Assembly (NCBI GenBank): GCA_009780875.1
Contig: WQZE01000010.1
Location: 1-15,170, forward strand
Length of the DNA stretch: 15,170 bases
Direction of reading: 5' to 3'
From: Bacillota bacterium
GTDB taxonomy: Bacteria; Bacillota; Clostridia; Christensenellales; Pumilibacteraceae
The notes beneath the pieces were generated by a model. The model made no database searches. It was not told where the DNA came from and saw nothing but the letters and a program-made list of their open reading frames with translations. The position numbers and the translations under genes were made by a program. This document shows positions 1 through 7,658 of the stretch, piece after piece. Position 1 is the stretch's first letter. Every line of letters begins with the position of its first letter.

Positions 1-1
1 C

Positions 2-472
2 AAAAAGGCTACCGAGAATGTCAACCAAAAAGGCAATACACCCACCGACTTTGTGGAGGGTGGTGTGCCCATAGGCTTGTTGAGTGATGGTCGTATGTCC
101 AAAGACAGTGAGTGGGTCAAGGAGAGTATGCGTGTCAAGGCACCACATATTCATACCAAAATTGGTACGCTTTCTGGTGGCAATCAACAAAAAGTGGTCA
201 TCGGTAGGTGGTTGTTGACCAACCCAAAAATACTTTTGTTGGATGAGCCCACTCGGGGTATTGATGTGGGTGCAAAGTATGAGATATACGAACTCATCAA
301 CAAATTGGCGTCCGAGGGCAATGCGGTGATGGTGATATCTAGCGAGATGGAAGAACTTTTTGGTATCACAGACCGTATGCTTGTGATGTCCAATGGTAGA
401 CTTGCGGGCATTGTGGACACCAAAGGCAGCAACCAAGAAGAGGTTATGACTTTGTCTGCAAAGTATGTGTAG
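2..472 (+). CDS. mglA: Galactose/methylgalactoside ABC transporter ATP-binding protein MglA (3' part only)
   Basis: The frame is open to the left edge, so the gene starts upstream and only about 156 C-terminal codons are present. This is the second nucleotide-binding domain of a tandem sugar-import ATPase. The visible motifs are the signature LSGGNQQK, Walker B LLLDEPTRG followed by the D-loop GIDVG, and a degenerate H-loop region reading VISSEMEEL, where the usual His is Ser as in other MglA C-terminal halves. The tail (ITDRMLVMSNGRLAGIVDT) closely matches the E. coli MglA tail as I remember it. The protein would power uptake of galactose, methyl-galactoside or a related sugar from the cytoplasmic face of the MglC channel. 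The permease gene follows after 60 bp with no terminator between, so the two are co-transcribed. The exact sugar cannot be read from this part. Confidence 0.93.
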   Translation, partial: KKATENVNQKGNTPTDFVEGGVPIGLLSDGRMSKDSEWVKESMRVKAPHIHTKIGTLSGGNQQKVVIGRWLLTNPKILLLDEPTRGIDVGAKYEIYELINKLASEGNAVMVISSEMEELFGITDRMLVMSNGRLAGIVDTKGSNQEEVMTLSAKYV

Positions 473-532
473 ACCCAAAAACCCAAAGAAACAAGACTAT
501 ACGATTTGACTACAAATTGTTGAGGAGAAAAT

Positions 533-1672
533 ATGTCAAGGGAAGAATTGAAACAACAACTAGACAAAAGTCGCAAAGGGGCTACGCTACCTGTTGTTGG
601 AGGTATTGTAAATTGGTGGTATGACTTGCGGGTCAGATGGTCGGCATTTAGTGCCTCCAATGGCAAACAAAAGGCAAAAAGTGTTCGGGAATTTTTGCTC
701 AACAAAGGGTTGATGATTTTGATGGTCATCTTTTCTATCGTTGCTTTGTTTGTGGTTCCTGGTTTTTCTAGATGGAGTAGCATTGTCAATATTATTAGTT
801 ACACGGCACAATATATGTTTTTGGCACTTGGTGTAGCGGGGATTATTTTGCTCACGGGTACGGATTTGAGCGCATCTAGGACGGTCGCTTTGTGTGCCGC
901 TGTGGTGGGTGCTATGATGGTGGTCACCAAAACAACGCTTTTCAAGGGTATGGGGACCGTACCTTGGATATTGCCATTGGTGATTTCTATTTGTATTGGT
1001 GCGGCGATTGGGGCAGCCAACGGGTTTTTTACCGCCAAGTTCAAGTTGCACTCTTTTATTGTGACTTTGTCAATGCAGTTTATGTTGATTTCTGTCATCA
1101 AATTGTTTTTTGGTCTAGGTGGCAACGGGCAAGCATCTTTTACAGGGTTTGACCCCAAGTTTAAAAATTTGATTCAAGGTGGTTTTGAGTTGGGGGGAGT
1201 GACCATACCGTGGATGGTGGTATATGCAATCATAGCGGTGATGGTGATGTGGCTCATTTGGAACAAAACTAAATTTGGAAAAAATATGTATGCCGTGGGT
1301 TGCAATCCTGAGGCTGCCACTGTTGCGGGGGTCTCTGTCTTCAAGGTGACTTTGATGGTCTTTGTGATGGCGGGGGTTATGTACGGGATTTCTGGATTTG
1401 TGCAAGCGGGTGTGGAGGGCATTGTGAATGTCAATTTTGCACCCAACCAAGAGTTGTACGCCATTGCTGCGTGCGTGATTGGCGGTGTGTCTTTTAATGG
1501 TGGTGTTGGAAAAATTAGTGGAGTTGTGCTTGGTGTGTTTATTTTTCAGGTGTTGTCACTTGCTTTGCAAAATTGGCCAGGGCTCAACCCAAATCTTGTA
1601 GAGATTATTACAGGGGCTATTTTGCTGGCTGCCGTGGTGCTTGATATCCGCAAGTATGCAGTTCGCAGATAG
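533..1672 (+). CDS. mglC: Galactose/methylgalactoside ABC transporter permease MglC
   Basis: This 379-aa polytopic membrane protein is preceded by a good ribosome site (GAGGAG, 6 nt before the ATG). After a soluble N-terminal stretch of about 55 residues come roughly eight to ten hydrophobic segments. Family landmarks are LGVAGIILLTGTDLSA near residues 98-113, WNKTKFGKNMYAVGCNPEAA around 240-260, and AIAACVIGGVSFNGGVGK around 305-322, the conserved permease loop of the BPD_transp_2 (ribose/galactose) family. It forms the transmembrane path for the sugar, paired with MglA upstream. It is about 40 residues longer than E. coli MglC, and the extra length is in the N-terminal cytoplasmic stretch. 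The periplasmic-type binding protein MglB is not in the window and probably lies upstream of mglA. Confidence 0.93.
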   Translation: MSREELKQQLDKSRKGATLPVVGGIVNWWYDLRVRWSAFSASNGKQKAKSVREFLLNKGLMILMVIFSIVALFVVPGFSRWSSIVNIISYTAQYMFLALGVAGIILLTGTDLSASRTVALCAAVVGAMMVVTKTTLFKGMGTVPWILPLVISICIGAAIGAANGFFTAKFKLHSFIVTLSMQFMLISVIKLFFGLGGNGQASFTGFDPKFKNLIQGGFELGGVTIPWMVVYAIIAVMVMWLIWNKTKFGKNMYAVGCNPEAATVAGVSVFKVTLMVFVMAGVMYGISGFVQAGVEGIVNVNFAPNQELYAIAACVIGGVSFNGGVGKISGVVLGVFIFQVLSLALQNWPGLNPNLVEIITGAILLAAVVLDIRKYAVRR

Positions 1673-1710
1673 GGTTCTTGGATTTTTCAAAAAATGTATT
1701 TTGGTTTGAG

Positions 1711-1752
1711 CGTCTCCAAAGTCAATATCAATTGACATTTGGGGGCGTTTTT
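1711..1752 (+). terminator. Rho-independent terminator of the mgl operon
   Basis: The 5' arm 1711-1726 pairs with the 3' arm 1731-1747 through 16 base pairs, including two G-T wobbles and one bulged A at 1737. The loop is ATCA and a run of five T follows at 1748-1752. It lies 38 bp after the mglC stop codon. Its 3' arm contains the TTGACA box of the following promoter, so terminator and promoter share the same DNA. Confidence 0.85.
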
Positions 1753-1760
1753 GTTATAAT
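1732..1760 (+). promoter_or_regulatory. Consensus sigma-A promoter overlapping a terminator
   Basis: TTGACA (1732-1737) and TATAAT (1755-1760) are both perfect and are separated by exactly 17 bp. The predicted start of transcription is near 1767, which coincides with the GTG start codon of the next gene. The -35 box lies in the descending arm of the mgl terminator and the terminator T-run falls in the spacer. Confidence 0.85.
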
Positions 1761-1766
1761 ATAAGT

Positions 1767-2117
1767 GTGAGTAGACTTGTAAAAAAAATTGTGGCGTGGA
1801 CAGCCCTTGTTTCTATGGTGATTTGTTGTGTGTCAAGCACGATATCTATCTATTTGCCCGACTTGTTGGGGGGCAGGTTTGCGATGTTGCCCATTGCTAC
1901 GGGTGCCTTTGGGATTGGGTTGTATTGCTTTGTGTACTTTGACAACAAGAGGCAAAAACTACAAGAACAACAAGCGTTGATGGACAAGCAACAAGAGGAA
2001 GAGCTTGCAAAGGACGCAAGCACGGCCGTCACACAAACGCCCCAAGAGAGTGTGGCAGTGGAGCAAGTCTCTCCAACCCAAGAAAACGAGTCAGGCACCG
2101 CCCTTTTGGAAGAATGA
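1767..2117 (+). CDS. Small two-helix membrane protein with charged C-terminal tail
   Basis: I do not recognise this 116-aa protein. Two hydrophobic segments (about residues 8-29 and 37-57) form a hairpin in the membrane. They are followed by a Gln/Glu-rich tail (about 58-116) that looks helical near KRQKLQEQQALMDKQQEEE and then becomes low-complexity. The chosen start is GTG at 1767, preceded by a perfect promoter whose expected transcription start is the same base. There is no ribosome binding site in front of it or in front of the internal ATG at 1815, which would cut into the first helix, so a leaderless mRNA is the simplest reading. The gene is monocistronic and convergent with the minus-strand gene that follows. 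I see no evidence for a specific function. Confidence 0.6.
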   Translation: MSRLVKKIVAWTALVSMVICCVSSTISIYLPDLLGGRFAMLPIATGAFGIGLYCFVYFDNKRQKLQEQQALMDKQQEEELAKDASTAVTQTPQESVAVEQVSPTQENESGTALLEE

Positions 2118-2211
2118 GCATATGCACAAATGTGCAAGCAGGGTGATTGGGCAAAAGAGCCTTTGAAATGGCAAAAAACACCTTGCAATGATTTGGCTCA
2201 TTGGGTTGCAT

Positions 2212-2325
2212 AAAGTCAAACAGAACTATCCATAAGACTTTTTCTGGCTCAAAAAGTCAAACAGAACTATCCATAAGACTTTTTCTGGCTCAAAAAGTCA
2301 AACAGAACTATCCATAAGACTTTTT
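2212..2325. repeat. 41-bp tandem repeat, 2.8 copies, made of alternating hairpins
   Basis: Copies begin at 2212, 2253 and 2294 with a strict 41-bp period and are essentially identical where complete; the last is cut at about 2325. Each unit contains AAAAGTC and GACTTTTT, so two hairpins alternate along the array: one with a roughly 18-nt loop, and one reading GACTTTTT, CTGGCTC, AAAAAGTC with a 7-nt loop. The third copy is the 3' end of the minus-strand gene (its last codons and TGA stop at 2298-2300), so the array looks like a duplication of that gene end into the convergent spacer. T-runs flank the stems on both strands, so it may act as a two-way terminator. Confidence 0.9.
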
Positions 2326-3116
2326 ATCTTGCACACCACAGCGAGCGTCAAGCAAACAAATCCAAAAAACAAATAGTAGATACTGCCTCGCATAAAATAG
2401 GCGTACAAAAACAAGAGCAGGCTTGCCACGAGATATTTGCGAATATTTTTTGGAGAGACAAGGTGAGCAAGCAGGCTTAGGCGAGTGCGTTTTTTTTGTG
2501 GCAGAGGGTGTATGGTGAGCGTGGGGTGCAGTCTTGTTTTTTGGATGAGTACAAACAAAGCATCTTTATCAAAATGTGTGAGGCTTTGGGTGCAAAGGGT
2601 GAGTAGTTTTGTGCATTCTTTGGGCAGTGCATTGTGTGTGACCATCACTACTTGGGTGCAACCAAAGATGTAGTAGTTTTGAAGCATTTTTTGAAGAGTG
2701 CCCTCCTCCATTGTCTTGGGGGCAAGGTCGGTCAAATACAGGCAGTTGTCCAGCACAAACCCATCGGCAAGCAGGATGCAACGAGAGAGCACCTCGGGCA
2801 GGAGTGATGGGGTTGTGGAGGCGGCATTGTGTTTTTGAAACAACGCCACAAAATAGGAGCACCGTTCTTGCGGGCTGCACAGTTGCAGATAAAACAAAAT
2901 CTCTGCGTATTGTTTTTGTTCTTGCTTGGTTGGTTTGGTTGCAAATTTTTTGGAGCGTCTGATACGCAAGAGCCCGTTTAGGCTGACACACGCACTGAGT
3001 GCACAAATCAAAGAATTGGTAAAGTTGAGATATTGTCTCAAAAAAATCACAACGGCAATCAACAAAACAATATTGAGAAAAATAGTATCAATCATTTTGG
3101 CGGTTTTTGTTTTCAT
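2298..3116 (-). CDS. Membrane protein of unknown function with central soluble domain
   Basis: This 272-aa protein has two hydrophobic helices near the N-terminus (about residues 10-28 and 31-50). A central soluble part of about 170 residues is rich in Leu, Cys and Thr, and is followed by two C-terminal helices (about 225-243 and 246-264). Basic stretches next to the helices (RIRRSKK, QKKRTR) suggest the soluble part is cytoplasmic. I recognise no catalytic motif. Start is ATG at 3116 down; no clear ribosome site precedes it, and Met-8 (MIDTIF) is an alternative. It is divergent from the Sua5-type gene, with 74 bp between the two start codons. Its last codons and stop lie in the 41-bp tandem repeat, so any change in repeat number could touch its C-terminus or terminator. 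Function unknown. Confidence 0.6.
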   Translation of the reverse strand: MKTKTAKMIDTIFLNIVLLIAVVIFLRQYLNFTNSLICALSACVSLNGLLRIRRSKKFATKPTKQEQKQYAEILFYLQLCSPQERCSYFVALFQKHNAASTTPSLLPEVLSRCILLADGFVLDNCLYLTDLAPKTMEEGTLQKMLQNYYIFGCTQVVMVTHNALPKECTKLLTLCTQSLTHFDKDALFVLIQKTRLHPTLTIHPLPQKKRTRLSLLAHLVSPKNIRKYLVASLLLFLYAYFMRGSIYYLFFGFVCLTLAVVCKIKSLMDSSV

Positions 3117-3190
3117 ACAAACAAATGATTGACAAAAAACGGAAAATTTATGCTTTCAAAATACAGGTACAAGACCTGTGCGTACAAACA

Positions 3191-4933
3191 ATGGATACAA
3201 AAATTTTACAACCTACACAAAGCAACTTGGAACTGGTTGCGGCGTATGTGCAACAAGGTGGTGTTGTCGCTTTTGCTACCGAGACCGTATTTGGACTTGG
3301 TTGCAGTGTTTTTGATTTGAATGCCATAGAGCAAATCTATGCACTCAAAGGAAGACCTCACGACAACCCCTTGATTGTCCATATAGAGGGGGTGGAAAGT
3401 CTTGGCGTGGTGGCAAAAAATGTGAGCCCCCTTGCCAAGAAACTCCTCAAAGCCTTTGCACCGGGTCCCATCTCTTTGGTTTTGGAGCGTGCTGACAAAA
3501 TTCCAAGTAGCGTGAGTGCAGGGCTTGCGACCGTTTGTGTCCGCATACCCAAAACGCAGTCTGCAAGAGACTTGATAAAAACAGCGGGCGTGCCTATTTG
3601 TGCGCCCAGTGCCAATTTGTCAACAAGGGTGAGCCCCACAAGTGCGGAGCATGTGCTAGAAGACTTTGATACCAAGATTGCCTATATTTTGGATTTTGGA
3701 GAGAGTGAGCAAGAGGTTGCCGTTGAGAGAGTGGGCATTGAATCCACCATTGTGGATTGCACCAAAAAGCAAGCAACCATTTTGCGAGAGGGCGTTGTCA
3801 CCAAGCAAGAGATAGAGAAAGTGCTTGGGCAAAAGGTTTTGCTAGCAAAAAGTGGGTCAAAGGTTGTGGCACCTGGGACAAAGTATTTGCACTACGCGCC
3901 CAAGGTTCCGCTCGTGTATTTTGAGCACAAAAAATACGAAAAAAAAATGGTGGAGACCGTGCTCTTGGAGTACGAGCGTGCAAAGTCCCAAGGACACAAT
4001 CCGGTCATCCTTTGTACAACGGAGACAAAAAAACGGTACGGGGATTGTCATTTGTGCTGTTTGGGTGGAGAGCCCAAGGCGATTGCAAGGAACTTGTATA
4101 GTGCCTTGCGTAGACTAGAAAAAACGCATACGCTCATTTTGGCAGAAGGATATGAGCCCGTGGGTGTGTTTGCGGCGATTGACAACAAACTCAAAAAAGC
4201 AAGTGGCGAGCAACCGAGCAAAAACCAACAAAGGGAGGGCAAGCAATCCAATAGGAAAACACGCCAACCAGAGACTTCGCAAGATGCTTGGATGGATACA
4301 CAGCCCAAGCAGGGGGACACAACACTAGGGGTACCTACGGAGGCATTGGAGTACAAAGATTTTTTTGTGCTTGGTGACAATGTGACGACCACCGCACAAC
4401 CGACGAGACCCACACCCAAAGAGAAAGAGCCTATCTTTGTAGAAGATGTGGCGTACACACCACAGCAAGGGCCGGAGTGGCACAAAGGGGCGTTGGATTT
4501 TAGTATATTGTTTGTGTGTAGTGGCAATACTTGTAGGTCACCAATGATGGAGTTTATATTCAAAGACTTTGTCAAAGACAAACCGCAAAAGATTGTGGTG
4601 GCATCCAGTGGTTTGTTTGCCGATGAGAACCAAACAATGACCAAAAGTGCGGAGCGTGCTTTGCAGGAGTTGGGCGTTGCGTATCAACACAAGCAAGCCA
4701 AGTTTTTGGAGAGAGAGGTTTTGGACAAGTATGATATGGTGGTGACAATGACCGCAATGCACAAAGTGGGCTTGCCAAATTATCCAAGAATCGTATCTAT
4801 GGATGAGATTGTGGGTTATGAGATACCAGACCCGTTTGGTGGGGATGCGAGTGTGTATCAGAGCGTGGCACAAAAATTGCAACAAGCGTGCAAGCAAGTA
4901 TATGAGAGATTGTTGAGACAAAAATGCTTTTGA
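3191..4933 (+). CDS. tsaC: Fusion: Sua5/TsaC threonylcarbamoyl-AMP synthase + low-molecular-weight phosphatase
   Basis: This 580-aa protein has three parts. Residues 1 to about 340 are a full-length Sua5: a YrdC core (GGVVAFATETVFGLG, the LKGRPHDNPL nucleotide-binding stretch, CAPSAN) followed by the Sua5 C-terminal domain ending GVFAAIDNKLKKASG. It makes threonylcarbamoyl-AMP from Thr, bicarbonate and ATP for the t6A37 tRNA modification. Residues about 341-435 are a polar, Gln/Thr/Pro-rich linker. Residues about 436-580 are a low-molecular-weight phosphatase with the P-loop VCSGNTCRS (nucleophile Cys443, Arg449) and the general-acid loop DPFGG (Asp547); it looks closest to the YwlE protein-arginine phosphatase type. 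ATG 3191 was chosen because it gives the usual family N-terminus. An in-frame ATG at 3125 would add 22 residues, and neither start has a ribosome site. In Bacillus the two functions are separate neighbouring genes (ywlC and ywlE). Confidence 0.9.
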   Translation: MDTKILQPTQSNLELVAAYVQQGGVVAFATETVFGLGCSVFDLNAIEQIYALKGRPHDNPLIVHIEGVESLGVVAKNVSPLAKKLLKAFAPGPISLVLERADKIPSSVSAGLATVCVRIPKTQSARDLIKTAGVPICAPSANLSTRVSPTSAEHVLEDFDTKIAYILDFGESEQEVAVERVGIESTIVDCTKKQATILREGVVTKQEIEKVLGQKVLLAKSGSKVVAPGTKYLHYAPKVPLVYFEHKKYEKKMVETVLLEYERAKSQGHNPVILCTTETKKRYGDCHLCCLGGEPKAIARNLYSALRRLEKTHTLILAEGYEPVGVFAAIDNKLKKASGEQPSKNQQREGKQSNRKTRQPETSQDAWMDTQPKQGDTTLGVPTEALEYKDFFVLGDNVTTTAQPTRPTPKEKEPIFVEDVAYTPQQGPEWHKGALDFSILFVCSGNTCRSPMMEFIFKDFVKDKPQKIVVASSGLFADENQTMTKSAERALQELGVAYQHKQAKFLEREVLDKYDMVVTMTAMHKVGLPNYPRIVSMDEIVGYEIPDPFGGDASVYQSVAQKLQQACKQVYERLLRQKCF

Positions 4934-4944
4934 GTGCAGGACAC

Positions 4945-4973
4945 TTGACAAAAGTGCATAATTGTAGTACAAT
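4945..4973 (+). promoter_or_regulatory. Sigma-A promoter of the pepF operon
   Basis: TTGACA (4945-4950) and TACAAT (4968-4973) are separated by 17 bp. The predicted start near 4980 leaves a leader of about 24 nt with a GAGGGAG ribosome site before the pepF ATG at 5004. There is no terminator between the preceding gene and this promoter, so some read-through is possible. Confidence 0.8.
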
Positions 4974-5003
4974 GAATAAGATAATATTTTTGAGGGAGAC
5001 CGT

Positions 5004-6755
5004 ATGCGTAGAGAAGATATAGCAAATGAGTACAAATGGGATTTGAGCCATCTTGTAGCGGACGACGAATCGTGGGAACAATTGGTGAGTTCTGTGCAAG
5101 AGAGATTACCACTTTTGGCTCAATATGAGGGGCAGTTGGGGGACAAACAAGTCCTCAAAGAATGCCTTGAAAAAATGACCGAGATAGAAAAAGACTTTGG
5201 TCGTATTGTGACCTATGCCACAATGCACAAGGATGAAAACACCAAAAACTTTGGCTATGTGGCAATGGCAGATAGGGCACACTCTTTGGGTGCAAGTTTG
5301 GCGGCTGCCACAAGTTTTGTAGTGCCACAGTTGTCCAAGATGGAAGACGAGTATTTGCAAGGCTTGTTGGTGGACTATGATTTTTCGGATTATGATATGA
5401 TGATAAAAGGCATCATTAGAGCCAAGGCACATATCCTCAATGATGGCGAAGAAAAAATCTTGGCACTTGCCTCCGATGTGTTGCACACTTTTTACAATAC
5501 GCACGGGGCTTTTGACAATGCCGACCTCAAATTGCCAAAAATCAAATTGGATGGCAAGTGGGTCACGCTGACACACGGCACCTATGCAATGGCTTTGCAA
5601 AATAGCAATCAAAAAACTCGTAAAGACGCTTTTGACAACTTGTACAGAGCCTATGCAAAAAATATCAACACGCTTGCAAGCAACTATGCCGGGGCGGTCA
5701 AAGCAGGCGTGCTGATGGCAAAAGTGCGTGGGTACAAAAATGCTTTGGCGAGAGAATTGGACGGCGAGGGCATTCCTACGGCGGTGTATGACAATCTTAT
5801 TCAAGCGGTGGGGGATGCCTTGCCGATGCTGCACGAATATGTTGCGTATAGAGCAACCTACTTTGATGAGTGCAATATGTATGATATGTACTTGCCGTTG
5901 ATTGAAGGTGCGGACATAAAAATGGAGTACGAGGACGCCTACGAACTTGTCAAAACAGCCTTGCAACCTTTGGGCGATGAATACCAAGAGCTCCTTTGCA
6001 AAGCCAAGCAAGAGTCTTGGATTGATGTGTATGAGACCGACAACAAACGCAGTGGTGCGTACAGTTGGGGGACTTATGGGGTGCACCCTTATGTGCTGCT
6101 CAACTACAAACAAACTACGCACGATATTTTCACGGTTGCACACGAGATGGGTCACGCTATGCACAGTTATTATAGCAGTGAGGCGTTGCCTTTTTCAAAA
6201 GCGGAGTACAGTATTTTCAATGCAGAGGTGGCAAGCACGGTCAACGAAGTGCTGCTCATCAAACATTTGCTCAGTACTACCACGGACAAACATTTGCGTA
6301 GATACCTCAATCAATACTACTTGGATATGTTTAGAACCACTATTTTTAGGCAAACGATGTTTAGCGAGTTTGAACGGACGAGTCACGAAATGGTGGAGAG
6401 CGGACAATCTTTGACCAGTGGGGCACTTTGCGATGTGTACTACCAACTCAACCAAAAGTACTATGGAGAGGCGGTCAAGCACAATGATGCCATCAAATAT
6501 GAGTGGTCACGCATACCGCATTTTTATAGACCTTTTTATGTCTACAAATATGCAACAGGCTTGACAACGGCGGTCTGTCTTGCCAAGAAAATTTTGCAAG
6601 GGGACACAGAGAGTTATTTTGCCTTTTTGAAAAGTGGTGGAAGCAAATTGCCACACGATATTTTGGTGGACGCTGGGGTGGACCTTACCACTACGGAGCC
6701 GTATGAGATTGCAATGCAAGAGTTTAGAGATGCTTTGGCCGAACTTTTGAAATAA
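5004..6755 (+). CDS. pepF: Oligoendopeptidase F (M3 family zinc metallopeptidase)
   Basis: This 583-aa protein is the usual length for PepF. The zinc-binding motif HEMGH is at residues 380-384, with the third ligand Glu at about 408 in FNAEVAST and the family sequence AHEMGHAMHSYYSS around it. The N-terminal helical region (ANEYKWDLSHLVADDESWE) is the typical PepF opening. It cleaves peptides of roughly 7-17 residues in the cytoplasm, in protein turnover or processing of imported or signal peptides. The start is supported by GAGGGAG just upstream. It is the first gene of an operon: the next gene begins 21 bp downstream, and typA and a HAD phosphatase follow with short gaps. No key residue is missing. 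Confidence 0.95.
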   Translation: MRREDIANEYKWDLSHLVADDESWEQLVSSVQERLPLLAQYEGQLGDKQVLKECLEKMTEIEKDFGRIVTYATMHKDENTKNFGYVAMADRAHSLGASLAAATSFVVPQLSKMEDEYLQGLLVDYDFSDYDMMIKGIIRAKAHILNDGEEKILALASDVLHTFYNTHGAFDNADLKLPKIKLDGKWVTLTHGTYAMALQNSNQKTRKDAFDNLYRAYAKNINTLASNYAGAVKAGVLMAKVRGYKNALARELDGEGIPTAVYDNLIQAVGDALPMLHEYVAYRATYFDECNMYDMYLPLIEGADIKMEYEDAYELVKTALQPLGDEYQELLCKAKQESWIDVYETDNKRSGAYSWGTYGVHPYVLLNYKQTTHDIFTVAHEMGHAMHSYYSSEALPFSKAEYSIFNAEVASTVNEVLLIKHLLSTTTDKHLRRYLNQYYLDMFRTTIFRQTMFSEFERTSHEMVESGQSLTSGALCDVYYQLNQKYYGEAVKHNDAIKYEWSRIPHFYRPFYVYKYATGLTTAVCLAKKILQGDTESYFAFLKSGGSKLPHDILVDAGVDLTTTEPYEIAMQEFRDALAELLK

Positions 6756-6776
6756 TGCTGTGGTCGTTTGGGTGCT

Positions 6777-7652
6777 ATGAAAACAAAAATAAAAAAAACG
6801 GGAGCGTCGCTCCTTGTCCTTGTGTGCGTTGTGGCGGTCGGTCTTGTTGGAACTCCACATACAGCCAACGCGAGGGCGGCAGGTGTCACGGATGATGCAA
6901 TGATTGTGTTGGATTATTATGACCATAGAGACGCTTTTGACAATCCTACCGTTGGAGTCATTGTGACGGTGACCGACAAGGTGGATGCACAAGAGGTACA
7001 AAATACAATACAATACTTTGAAAGTGTGTTGGGTCTCTTGGGGCAAAAAAATGAGAGCGAACGGACGCAAGAGGAGACACCTCAACAAGAGTCCAACACG
7101 GTGACCTATCTTTTGGACAAATACAATCCAACCAAGCTCCTTTTGCAAGACCGCAAGTTTGGTGTTTTTACGGTGAACTATGCGTATGAGGTGGATGGAT
7201 TTAGCAATCAATTTGTGGAGACCTTGGCAAATACTGATACTGATACGGGAAACACACAGACGCCCAATACAAAGCAAGACTTTGCAACCATTGTCAAGTT
7301 GGGTTTTATGGGCAAAGATGCAAAAGGCAAACCCATTGTGATAGAACCTTTGGCAAAGGCACTCCCAATGGGAGCGGAGATGCTTGACAAGATGGATGTC
7401 AACTTGTATCTCTCACGACCCTGGACATTGTCCAAAGGCACGGACAAGATGATTATCAATGGTGCCAAGTATGTCAAGTTTGCCACAAAAACAGGACAGA
7501 CGGTAGCCATACAGCGGGTGAGCGTCGTGAGAGCCAATCCCATTGGCTACTCTGTGATAGTGCTTTTGGCGGGTGTATTGACGGTGGCGGTCTGCAAATG
7601 GATGGCTAGCAAAAAAGAAATAGCAAATCAAGACAAAAAAGAAATAGGATAA
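6777..7652 (+). CDS. Secreted protein with N-terminal signal and C-terminal membrane anchor, unknown function
   Basis: This 291-aa protein starts at ATG 6777; a TTG nine bases earlier is in frame but less likely. It has a classic signal sequence (Lys-rich MKTKIKKTG, hydrophobic core LLVLVCVVAVGLVG, and a cleavage region near TANARA). The body of about 220 residues is acidic, Asp/Thr/Gln-rich and presumably lies outside the cell. One C-terminal helix (about 257-277, GYSVIVLLAGVLTVAVC) is followed by a short Lys-rich cytoplasmic tail. It is therefore an outward-facing single-anchor protein. I recognise no domain. It is translated between pepF (21 bp upstream) and typA (6 bp downstream), so it is expressed with them. 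The middle region includes a Glu/Gln/Thr-rich loop (about residues 85-107). Confidence 0.75.
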   Translation: MKTKIKKTGASLLVLVCVVAVGLVGTPHTANARAAGVTDDAMIVLDYYDHRDAFDNPTVGVIVTVTDKVDAQEVQNTIQYFESVLGLLGQKNESERTQEETPQQESNTVTYLLDKYNPTKLLLQDRKFGVFTVNYAYEVDGFSNQFVETLANTDTDTGNTQTPNTKQDFATIVKLGFMGKDAKGKPIVIEPLAKALPMGAEMLDKMDVNLYLSRPWTLSKGTDKMIINGAKYVKFATKTGQTVAIQRVSVVRANPIGYSVIVLLAGVLTVAVCKWMASKKEIANQDKKEIG

Positions 7653-7658
7653 AACAAA

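Noticed and set aside
533..1158. Overlapping frames on both strands inside mglC
   Set aside because: They are shadows of the permease gene; none has a ribosome site or protein-like composition.
2212..2325. CRISPR array
   Set aside because: The units are contiguous 41-bp tandem copies without unique spacers, and no cas genes are near.
3129..3157. TTGACA at 3129-3134 as the promoter of the Sua5 fusion gene
   Set aside because: No acceptable -10 box lies at a 16-18-bp distance; the nearest TATGCT is only 14 bp away.
5106..6164. 352-codon minus-strand open frame across pepF
   Set aside because: It is antisense to the PepF catalytic region, with no promoter or recognisable protein.
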